In this document: in pieces, positions 55,630 to 63,163 of the stretch
How the letters are laid out: every line of letters starts with the position of its first letter
Position numbering within the stretch: position 1 is the first letter of the stretch
NCBI GenBank assembly: GCA_030817875.1
Contig: JAUSZU010000001.1
Span: 6,076,001 to 6,140,000 of the forward strand
Origin: Flavobacterium sp. W4I14
Lineage (GTDB): Bacteria; Bacteroidota; Bacteroidia; Sphingobacteriales; Sphingobacteriaceae
DNA length: 64,000 bases
Direction of reading: 5' to 3'
Notes under the pieces: generated by a model
Told to the model about the DNA's origin: nothing
The model's database searches: none
Seen by the model: the letters and a program-made list of their open reading frames with translations, nothing else
Translations under genes and position numbers: made by a program

Positions 55630-55920
55630 ATAATCTGTTGTTGCTTTCTGTTGCTCATTCCCAAAGTGGTCGGTTCGGTTCTATGCATCCTGCAACCCTC
55701 AATAGTACCTTAAAACTATTTTCTAAACCGGATTGCAGGGGAGATCCTTTTTGCTGCCATAAGCGGCGGGCAAGAGGGCAAAAAAGATCGCATCGGAAAG
55801 CCGGAGGAAACATTAAACAAAACCTACGGAACCCTGCTTTCCAGATCAACACAAACAAATTTAGATTTCCACAAGCTGCCAATGCCTGCCCATATAGGTG
55901 GAGAGATCTTTGAACCAAAT
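55630..55920. other. Unexplained GC-richer block between the PNGase F-like gene and parC
   Basis: About 290 bases, GC-richer than the flanks, with overlapping frames on both strands but no family likeness. It contains an imperfect inverted repeat (GATCCTTTTTGCTGCC at about 55743 and GGCAAAAAAGATC at about 55778) and closes with GGAGAGATCTTT, a word from the palindromic family. It could be a large repeat unit or an RNA. The rest of 55407-56118 holds only the repeats listed. Confidence 0.35.
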
Positions 55921-56118
55921 TATTTAATTTGAATTTAAAGATCTCTCCGCTACGGTCGAGATGACGAAATATACTCCGTGATTTCCGTGCCTCCGTGGCT
56001 AATACATTAAATCGTCAGGCCATTAAAAACAAATTTCCCATCTCGAAATGTGAATAACCTCTCTTCATTCTATGAAATCATTTTTATTATATTTACGGCT
56101 GCCAATTTTTGTAAATAA

Positions 56119-59040
56119 ATGAGTGAAGAATTAGATCAAAACGTAAACGAAGAGCACAAACATACCATAACCCCAATCAACGGTTTATACGAAAACTGGT
56201 TTCTCGATTATGCGTCTTATGTAATTCTCGATAGGGCAGTTCCGCATATTAACGATGGATTAAAGCCTGTTCAACGGCGCATTATGCACTCGCTTAAGGA
56301 GATGGATGATGGGCGTTTTAATAAGGCGGCTAACGTAATCGGTAACACCATGAAATATCACCCGCACGGTGATGCATCTATTGGCGATGCGATGGTGCAG
56401 ATCGGTCAAAAAGATTTATTGATTGATATGCAGGGTAACTGGGGCGATCCGGTTACTGGCGATAGTGCTGCAGCACCACGTTATATCGAAGCACGTTTAT
56501 CAAAATTTGCCAACGATGTGGTGTTTAACCCTGATACGACCGAGTGGCAGTTAAGTTATGACGGACGTAATAATGAGCCAATAACTTTACCGGTTAAATT
56601 CCCTTTGTTATTGGCACAGGGTGCTGAAGGTATTGCCGTGGGTTTGGCTACGAAGGTAATGCCACACAATTTTATCGAATTGCTGGATGCCTCGATAGAT
56701 GCGCTGAAAGGTGTGCGCCCCAATATATTGCCCGATTTCTTTACGGGCGGTATGGCCGATTTCTCGAATTATAATGAAGGACAGCGTGGGGGTAAAATCC
56801 GCGTGCGTGCAAAAATTACCGAGAAGGATAAAAAGACTTTAGTAATTACCGAAGTACCGTTCAGTACCACAACAGGTTCTGTTATCGATAGTATTTTATC
56901 TGCCAATGATAAAGGTAAAATCAAAATTAAAAAGATTGAAGATAATACCGCGGCCAACGTAGAAATTGTAGTGCACCTGGCACCGGGTATTTCGCCTGAT
57001 GTAACTATTGATGCACTCTATGCCTTTACGGCCTGCGAGGTGTCGATCTCGCCAAATACCTGTATTATCCAAGGGGATAAGCCACTCTTTTTGAGTGTGA
57101 ACGATATCCTGATTGAAAATACAAAACACACTAAAAATTTATTAAAAAGAGAGCTGGAGATCCGTTTGCACGAGTTGCAGGAGAAGATTTTCTTTAGTTC
57201 TTTACTTAAAATATTTATTCAGGAGGGGATGTACAAAAATCCTGAATATGAAAACTCAACCAATTTTGACACTGTAGTTGAGGTATTACACATTTTATTT
57301 GATCCGTTTAAGCCGTCCCTTTACCGCGAAATTTTACCTGAGGATTTTAAGAAGCTGATTGATAAGCCAATGAGTAGCATCACCCGTTTTGATGTGAAAA
57401 AGGCTGATGAGCAGATGAAAAACCTGGAAGATGAAATCAAGGTCGTTAAAAATCACCTAAAACACCTTACCGATTATGCCATTGCCTGGTACCAGAAACT
57501 GAAGGATAAATACGGAAAAGGAAGAGAGCGTAAAACCGAAATCCGTTTGTTCGATCGGGTGGAAGCATCGAAAGTAGCATTGGCGAATGTGAAGCTGTAT
57601 ATGAACCGTGAGGATGGATTTATCGGATCGGGTTTACGTAAAGATGAATTTGTGGCCGATTGTTCGGATATAGATGAGGTAATTGTTTTCCGTGAAGATG
57701 GTAAATGCATCATTACCAAGGTAGCCGATAAAACCTTTGTAGGTAAAGGCATTATCCACGCCCAGGTATTTAAGAAAAACGATGAGCGTACCATTTATAA
57801 TATGGTTTATAAAGATGGTGCCAGCGGTACATCTTATATTAAGAGGTTTGCCGTAGTTGGCGTAACACGAGATAAGGAATACGACTTAACCAAGGGATCT
57901 AAAGGTTCGAAGGTTTTATATTTTACAGCCAATCCGAATGGAGAAGCTGAGATAGTGAATGTTGCATTAAAACCGCACTCTAAATTGCGCAAGCTTCAGT
58001 TCGATCAGGATTTTGCAGAGGTGGCCATTAAAGGACGTGGCTCGCAGGGGAATATTATTTCGAAATATCCGGTTAAAAAAATCATTTTGAAGAGCAAAGG
58101 CGTTTCTACCTTATCAGGACTGAAAATCTGGTATGATGATTTATTAAAACGCTTAAATGTTGATGGCCGTGGAAAATACCTGGGTGAATTTGATGGCGAC
58201 GACCGCATTTTGCAGGTACACAAAGATGGCTTCTATGAGTTAAGTTCTTTCGAATTGAGTAACCACTTTGATGATGGCCTGATCTTGATCCAGAAGTTTG
58301 ATCCGGAGAAGATTTTTGCTGCGGTCCATTTTGATGGCAAGGCACAAAATTATTTTATTAAACGTTTTGTATTCGAACTGCAGGCTAATGGTAGGAAAAC
58401 CATTTTCATTAGCGAGGAGCAAAAATCGAGGTTGCTGTTCCTTACTTCAAATCCGGGAGCAAAAATTATTGTTGATGTTTTAAAGGGTAAAACCCAAATT
58501 CCGGAAACATTGGATTTAACCTTGGCAGAACTGATTGATGTTAAAGGACTAAAGGCAAACGGCAATAGACTGTCGCCGCACGACGTTCAAAAAGTAGTAT
58601 TAGAAGAGCCTGAGATAGAAATTGAAGCGGTTGAGAAAGTAACAACTGATGAGGAAGAGGGTGCTGAAGAAGCACTGGATGAAGCGGTTACAAACGAAGA
58701 AACAATTGCAAACGAGGAAACGGTAACAGAACCAGAAGTGCCTGAAGAGGTAATAGACAAACCTGTTGCAGCGCAGCCGAAACCAAAGTTCGAACGTAAA
58801 GAAGAACCTAAAGAAGTGCCTGTGGTGAAGCCAGAAAAACCGGAGGTAAAAGAAAAACCTGTTACTGTAGAAAAGCCATTGGTAGAAAAATCTAAGCCTG
58901 AAGCCGAACCTGTTAAAAAAGAAGTTAAAACCGGAGATAAACCCGAAACAGAAGAAAAACCTGCCAAAAAGATAGATTTCGAGATCACCAATCCTGACGA
59001 TATCGATATTGATGATAAAGGGCAGTTAGGGTTATTCTAA
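56119..59040 (+). CDS. parC: DNA topoisomerase IV subunit A
   Basis: 973 residues, longer than E. coli ParC (752). The winged-helix domain has catalytic Tyr122 in PRYIEARL, and the quinolone-determining region reads KYHPHGDASIGDAMVQIGQ (Ala and Asp at the E. coli Ser80 and Glu84 sites). A beta-pinwheel C-terminal domain (about 490-820) follows. Residues about 830-955 are a Glu/Lys/Pro/Val-rich tail (e.g. PEVPEEVIDKPVAAQPKPK), ending in DIDIDDKGQLGLF. The tail has no known function. Works with ParE in chromosome decatenation. Confidence 0.95.
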   Translation: MSEELDQNVNEEHKHTITPINGLYENWFLDYASYVILDRAVPHINDGLKPVQRRIMHSLKEMDDGRFNKAANVIGNTMKYHPHGDASIGDAMVQIGQKDLLIDMQGNWGDPVTGDSAAAPRYIEARLSKFANDVVFNPDTTEWQLSYDGRNNEPITLPVKFPLLLAQGAEGIAVGLATKVMPHNFIELLDASIDALKGVRPNILPDFFTGGMADFSNYNEGQRGGKIRVRAKITEKDKKTLVITEVPFSTTTGSVIDSILSANDKGKIKIKKIEDNTAANVEIVVHLAPGISPDVTIDALYAFTACEVSISPNTCIIQGDKPLFLSVNDILIENTKHTKNLLKRELEIRLHELQEKIFFSSLLKIFIQEGMYKNPEYENSTNFDTVVEVLHILFDPFKPSLYREILPEDFKKLIDKPMSSITRFDVKKADEQMKNLEDEIKVVKNHLKHLTDYAIAWYQKLKDKYGKGRERKTEIRLFDRVEASKVALANVKLYMNREDGFIGSGLRKDEFVADCSDIDEVIVFREDGKCIITKVADKTFVGKGIIHAQVFKKNDERTIYNMVYKDGASGTSYIKRFAVVGVTRDKEYDLTKGSKGSKVLYFTANPNGEAEIVNVALKPHSKLRKLQFDQDFAEVAIKGRGSQGNIISKYPVKKIILKSKGVSTLSGLKIWYDDLLKRLNVDGRGKYLGEFDGDDRILQVHKDGFYELSSFELSNHFDDGLILIQKFDPEKIFAAVHFDGKAQNYFIKRFVFELQANGRKTIFISEEQKSRLLFLTSNPGAKIIVDVLKGKTQIPETLDLTLAELIDVKGLKANGNRLSPHDVQKVVLEEPEIEIEAVEKVTTDEEEGAEEALDEAVTNEETIANEETVTEPEVPEEVIDKPVAAQPKPKFERKEEPKEVPVVKPEKPEVKEKPVTVEKPLVEKSKPEAEPVKKEVKTGDKPETEEKPAKKIDFEITNPDDIDIDDKGQLGLF

Positions 59041-59049
59041 ATAGATTTG

Positions 59050-59096
59050 AGAGTTGTCAACTTTAATGGCCTGGTGGCAAGAAAGTTGACAACTCT
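59050..59096. other. Perfect 15-bp stem-loop downstream of parC
   Basis: AGAGTTGTCAACTTT (59050-59064) and AAAGTTGACAACTCT (59082-59096) pair fully across a 17-base loop. No T run follows, so it is not a classical terminator. It may stabilise the parC 3' end. Confidence 0.55.
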
Positions 59097-59130
59097 TCAC
59101 ATTTCAATCAAAACATTTCATTTTTAAACC

Positions 59131-59138
59131 TATATTTG
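59131..59138 (+). promoter_or_regulatory. -7 promoter element for the TPP-riboswitch transcript
   Basis: TATATTTG, an exact TAnnTTTG box, ending 7 bases before the riboswitch. The predicted start of transcription falls at its 5' end. The -33 box is weak. Confidence 0.45.
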
Positions 59139-59144
59139 CCTTGC

Positions 59145-59322
59145 TCAAAGGGGTGCTTTTTGATTCTGCAATTTCTGTTGCGTCAATTTGCTGAGATTAT
59201 ACCCATTTTGAGGTGAAAGGTAGAAAGGTAAAAGGCAGAGGGTTTCCCCTCGACCTTACAACCCTCCAGCCCTCAACCTTAAATGAACCTGATGCGGGTA
59301 ATGCCGCCGTAGGAAGAGGTTA
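59145..59322 (+). promoter_or_regulatory. TPP riboswitch (THI element)
   Basis: The conserved THI-box blocks are in order: AGGGGTGC (59149-59156), GCTGAGATTATACCC (59190-59204), GAACCTGATGCGGG (59285-59298) and TAATGCCGCCGTAGGAAG (to about 59317). Thiamine pyrophosphate binding should repress the downstream transporter. The variable P3 arm (about 59211-59284) is long and made of an AAGGTAGAAAGG...CCCTCAACCTT micro-repeat that folds on itself. No separate terminator hairpin with a T run is seen before the gene, so control is more likely at translation start. Confidence 0.92.
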
Positions 59323-59396
59323 AAATTTACAAAACTGTTTCGCCCCCGAAAACGGTATCTAATTATTTTTACCGGCCGTAAGGCAAATTATTGTAA

Positions 59397-60017
59397 ATGA
59401 ATTTTCAAGATTGGTTTAAGCTTTTTCAGGAACAGATTTTACACACCTCATTAATCGAATGGCTGGCTGTGGGTTTTGGCGTATCTGAAGTTTTACTGGC
59501 TAAGAAGAATAGTATCTGGCTTTATCCAACAGGAATAATTTCGATCCTGTTATCGATGTTTCTACTCTTAAATGTAAAGTTGTACGCAGAAACCTTATTG
59601 AGCATTTATTATCTGGTGATGAGTGTTTATGGATGGATAATCTGGAAGAAAAGAAAACAGGACGGAGAAAACCAGGTTTCATGGTCGAGCAATAAAGAAT
59701 TAACCATTGCTGTTTTAATTTCTGTGATTGGTTTCGGCGTACTTTATCTTGTATTGAGGCATTATACCGATTCGGATGTGCCTGTTTTTGATGCCTTTGT
59801 ATCTTCGACAGCATGGGCAGGTATGTGGTTGTTGGCCAAGCGTAAAATAGAAAACTGGATATTCCTGAACATTTCGAATATTGTGGCCATTCCATTGCTG
59901 TTTCATAAAAAGCTTCCGCTTATGGCCTGTTTAACTACGTTTTTATTTACTGTAGCCATATTTGGGTTTTTAGACTGGAAGAAGATCATTAATAAAAGCA
60001 GACTCAAATTGGCTTAA
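59397..60017 (+). CDS. pnuT: PnuT-type thiamine transporter (PnuC family)
   Basis: 206 residues, seven predicted helices of the PnuC family (WLAVGFGVSEVLLAKKNSIW, VYGWIIWKKRK, STAWAGMWLLAKRKIENWIF). PnuC proteins move nicotinamide riboside; the TPP riboswitch upstream assigns this one to thiamine, the PnuT group. Facilitated uptake, trapped by phosphorylation. Thiamine pyrophosphokinase, often next to pnuT, is not here. The next gene follows after 28 bases and may share the riboswitch. Confidence 0.88.
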   Translation: MNFQDWFKLFQEQILHTSLIEWLAVGFGVSEVLLAKKNSIWLYPTGIISILLSMFLLLNVKLYAETLLSIYYLVMSVYGWIIWKKRKQDGENQVSWSSNKELTIAVLISVIGFGVLYLVLRHYTDSDVPVFDAFVSSTAWAGMWLLAKRKIENWIFLNISNIVAIPLLFHKKLPLMACLTTFLFTVAIFGFLDWKKIINKSRLKLA

Positions 60018-60045
60018 TTGCCTTCCTACGCAAAGCAAAATAATC

Positions 60046-61134
60046 ATGCAAGAAATATTAAGCACTACCTGGCAGGAAAAAGTAAAAGCTTATGCAGCAG
60101 TTTCTGAAGAAATGGGTAAGCTTCATCCCGAAATTTTAGAACTGGCCTATCAGGAAAACTGGTTTAAGCTTTTTGTTCCTGAAATTTATGGCGGACCAAA
60201 TAAAAAACTTCCTGAAATTTTAAGATTGGAAGAAGAATTGGCTGAAGCCGATGGAAGCTTGGGCTGGACCATCACACTTTGTGCCGGTGCAGGCTGGTTT
60301 GCCGGGTTTTTAAATCCTGAATTGGCTGCAGAGATTTTTGCCGACCGTAAAGTTTGTTTTGCCGGGAGTGGTGCTGTTGGTGGGGTGGCCATTAAAACGC
60401 AAAGCGGGTATCTGCTTAATGGGAAATGGAGCTATGCCAGCGGGGCATTGCACGCCACTATATTTACGGCCAACTGCACGCTTAAAAACGAAAATGGCGA
60501 TGACATTTTGGATGAAAACGGAGAACCTGAAATAAAATCATTTATCCTTAAAAAGGAAGAAGTAAATATTTTACCCGGATGGTCTTACTTTGGTTTAATT
60601 GCAACAGGCAGTCATGCTTTTGAAGTTTGCGATTTAAACGTTGACGAAAATAGGACCTTTAAAATTAACCAGCATATTGAGGTAGCAGATTCTGGCTTTG
60701 ATTATCCCTTTTTACAGCTCGCAGAAACCACGTTAACAGTAAATAGTTTAGGAATGACCAATCATTTTGTTAAACTGGTAGAGCAATCTTTTTATTCGCG
60801 TTCTGGATTAGGGAGGTATAACGAGGCGCAAATTTTGTTTTTTAATAGCGAACTTAACCGTTGTAAAGAAGAAGTACTAAACCTTCGTGCCAAATTCTAC
60901 CATGTGTTTGATGAGTCCTGGAATCAGTTAATGGGTGACGGCGAAATTGATGAGGATACCTTAATTGAGGTGAGTTCAATCAGTCGTAAATTGGCCCATG
61001 CCTGTTGGAAATCGGCAGCTACGTTATTCCCATACTGTGGCCTAGAGGCTGCAAAAAAGGAATCAGAAATTAACAGGGTTTGGAGAGATATTCATACGGC
61101 AAGCCAACATGCTTTACTCACCTTCGAAATTTAA
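60046..61134 (+). CDS. Acyl-CoA dehydrogenase-like flavoprotein
   Basis: 362 residues. The N-terminal helical domain (YQENWFKLFVPEIYGGPNKK; LAEADGSLGWTITLCAG), middle beta domain (SGYLLNGKWSYASGALHATI) and C-terminal helical domain with WRDIHTASQHALL place it in the ACAD type 2/flavin-dependent monooxygenase group (HpaB/DszC-like). These use reduced flavin to oxygenate substrates, not acyl-CoA. No catalytic base of true acyl-CoA dehydrogenases is apparent. It is close behind pnuT, so the TPP riboswitch may control it. Confidence 0.82.
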   Translation: MQEILSTTWQEKVKAYAAVSEEMGKLHPEILELAYQENWFKLFVPEIYGGPNKKLPEILRLEEELAEADGSLGWTITLCAGAGWFAGFLNPELAAEIFADRKVCFAGSGAVGGVAIKTQSGYLLNGKWSYASGALHATIFTANCTLKNENGDDILDENGEPEIKSFILKKEEVNILPGWSYFGLIATGSHAFEVCDLNVDENRTFKINQHIEVADSGFDYPFLQLAETTLTVNSLGMTNHFVKLVEQSFYSRSGLGRYNEAQILFFNSELNRCKEEVLNLRAKFYHVFDESWNQLMGDGEIDEDTLIEVSSISRKLAHACWKSAATLFPYCGLEAAKKESEINRVWRDIHTASQHALLTFEI

Positions 61135-61677
61135 TTATTTCAAAAGCTCTGGTTTAATTTTATCTTTAAAATCAGTAGCAAACTTATTCAGTTTGGGTTG
61201 TATCACAAATGCGCAATAAGGTTTCCCCTGATTGTGGCTAAAATAGTTTTGATGATAATCTTCAGCTTCATAAAATTCGGCGATAGGAGAAACTTCTGTA
61301 GCAATGGGCTTATCGAAAATATGTTGTTGGGTTAAAGCTTCGATCATTTCCTTCGTCTGTTTTTTCTGATCTTCGTTTTCATAAAAAACCACCGAGCGGT
61401 ATTGCGTGCCAACATCATTGCCCTGCCTATTTAAAGTTGTTGGATTGTGGGTTTTAAAGAATACCAATAAAAGTTCATTGAATGAAATAATACTTTCATC
61501 GAATGAGATTCGAATTACTTCTGCGTGTCCGGTATCGCCGTTACAAATTTCCATATAGGTAGGATGCTTTAAATCTCCCCCCATGTAGCCTGATGTAACC
61601 TGGCTTACTCCATTTAACGTCTGAAAAACGGCTTCGGTGCACCAAAAGCAGCCCCCGCCAAATGTTGCTGTCTGCAT
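61135..61677 (-). CDS. msrA: Peptide-methionine (S)-S-oxide reductase
   Basis: 180 residues. GGGCFWCTEAVF carries the catalytic Cys (Cys10 in GCFW), and GDTGHAEVIRISFD is the second family block; AEDYHQNYF is the third. It repairs oxidised methionine in the cytosol. There is no MsrB domain and no signal peptide. It converges on the ACAD-like gene, with adjoining stops at 61134/61135. Confidence 0.95.
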   Translation of the reverse strand: MQTATFGGGCFWCTEAVFQTLNGVSQVTSGYMGGDLKHPTYMEICNGDTGHAEVIRISFDESIISFNELLLVFFKTHNPTTLNRQGNDVGTQYRSVVFYENEDQKKQTKEMIEALTQQHIFDKPIATEVSPIAEFYEAEDYHQNYFSHNQGKPYCAFVIQPKLNKFATDFKDKIKPELLK

Positions 61678-61979
61678 ATCCTACATATATAAAATCTATT
61701 CCAATTTTTAGATCAATCAAAAAAAGACATTTTTTTGATATTAAAGATTGGTTGAATACCGATTATTCCTATAAGTTTTAAGTAGATGCTATTTAAACAG
61801 CGCTTTAGGGGATAAACACCTCAATTTCCTTAAGATCACTAATCTTAATTAGCCACAGATAAGATAGATAAACACAGCTATGAGAATCCGTGTTTATCTA
61901 TGTGTAGCTGGGGTTAAAAAACTTAACTAAATGGAATTAATAAATACATCACAAAATGTATTCTATATAGCATGAAAAC
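61678..61979. other. Intergenic region with GATAAACAC palindrome
   Basis: No gene. 61868-61899 contains TAGATAAACAC and GTGTTTATCTA facing each other, part of the CCACAGAT dispersed family (compare 24913-24966). The remainder is AT-rich without recognisable signals; a promoter for msrA should be near 61680-61740 but is not clear. Confidence 0.5.
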
Positions 61980-61984
61980 AAAAA

Positions 61985-62010
61985 AAGCCTGTAATCGTAA
62001 TTACAGGCTT
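61985..62010 (-). terminator. Intrinsic terminator of the 62017-63066 gene
   Basis: Read on the minus strand, AAGCCTGTAAT and ATTACAGGCTT pair perfectly (4-base loop) and are followed by a T run. It starts only 6 bases after the stop codon. Confidence 0.88.
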
Positions 62011-62016
62011 CTAACT

Positions 62017-63066
62017 TTATTGATATTGGATATATATCGGTTTTGGTGTAAGCTTTAACAGCTCTTCTGGAGTCATCAAACGCTTTGGATCTTTCTTTAA
62101 ATCATTTTTGTAAAACAATTTAAATCCGGTAAACTGTACTGGTTCACCTTGTATAAAGTGACGGTAGGTACCTTTTTTTAATTCAGGTTCGCCCCATCCA
62201 TCCATGTGCATCACCACCTGAACTTCAGGACGTAATTTAATACTTGGAGAATTGGTTACCATTTTCTTCGTAAAACGGTGCAATACAAATACTTTTGGAG
62301 GCAAATTGTATTTTTTAACAATATCTGCTAAATATCCGGTTACATAATTAATATCGGCAGCATCATAGGTGCCTATTTTTTTGCCTGGCAATGTTCCATC
62401 TTTCATCGAAAATTCCGGATCGATACCTAAATGAACGTATGGCAATTCCAGGTATTTTGCAATATGAGGTAGTTCTGCTTTTATGGTGCTTAAAGCTACC
62501 TGAAGATCTAAGAATACAATTGTATTAGGTTGCATTTTGGCAATTTTCAAAACAGAATCAATCTGTTTATTGCCCATTCTGTTGATATATTTTCCGTCTT
62601 TACCTGGTGTTCCACTTGCTACTGCAGCAATATAGTGTAATCCTGGTTGTACCGGGGTAGAAGGATCGGCTTTTTCCCAATGTTTAACCTCAGCATTTAA
62701 ACGCTGCCACATTTCTTTAGGCGCATATTCGCCAAGCGCACCCATTTTTTTCGAATGCAGGTTTCCATAATAAACAACTATGCGTTTAAAAGGTAAAATG
62801 GCTCCCGCCAAAGGATATGGTTGTTTTTTTACTGGCCATCTTCCGGTAGTATCTCCGTTTGCCAGTTTTTTAACCAACGAATCGTAAAGTTTTGGATCAA
62901 CCGGTTTCATTACGTTTACCGTTGAGTCCGTTTTCTTTTTAGTTGAATCAGAAGAAAAGATTTTACCGATACCGCCACTGCTCTTACCGTCTGAATTACA
63001 GTTGGCAAATAAGCTGATTGCGGCAAAACCAAGTATTAGTGTGCCTGCTAATTGAGGGAATTTCAT
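62017..63066 (-). CDS. Conserved lipoprotein of unknown function
   Basis: 349 residues. Lipobox LFANC (Cys at about 23) and a Ser/Lys/Thr-rich linker (about 25-50), so it is anchored in the envelope. The body (about 85-349) opens with RIVVYYGNLHSKKMGALGEY and continues with alternating strand-helix blocks (IVFLDLQVALSTI, YVHLGIDPEFSM, VFVLHRFTKKMV, VVMHMDGWGEP), resembling a TIM-barrel-like fold. Similar proteins of unknown function seem to exist in Actinobacteria, from memory. Acidic residues at strand ends (LDL, IDPE, MDGWGEPE) could be an active site. It has its own terminator. Confidence 0.75.
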   Translation of the reverse strand: MKFPQLAGTLILGFAAISLFANCNSDGKSSGGIGKIFSSDSTKKKTDSTVNVMKPVDPKLYDSLVKKLANGDTTGRWPVKKQPYPLAGAILPFKRIVVYYGNLHSKKMGALGEYAPKEMWQRLNAEVKHWEKADPSTPVQPGLHYIAAVASGTPGKDGKYINRMGNKQIDSVLKIAKMQPNTIVFLDLQVALSTIKAELPHIAKYLELPYVHLGIDPEFSMKDGTLPGKKIGTYDAADINYVTGYLADIVKKYNLPPKVFVLHRFTKKMVTNSPSIKLRPEVQVVMHMDGWGEPELKKGTYRHFIQGEPVQFTGFKLFYKNDLKKDPKRLMTPEELLKLTPKPIYIQYQ

Positions 63067-63163
63067 AAATATTATATAGATAATTAAAGTTTAGACTTTT
63101 TCCGGATCTGTTTTGATGAAAGTAGGGTGGAAATCTCGTAGTTTAAAATAAAGTAATCAACAT

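Noticed and set aside
55638-55918. Opposed ORFs of 91 and 87 codons
   Set aside because: Both are atypical in composition, overlap each other completely and match no family; more likely non-coding.
59050-59096. Rho-independent terminator for parC
   Set aside because: The stem is perfect but no T run follows on either strand.
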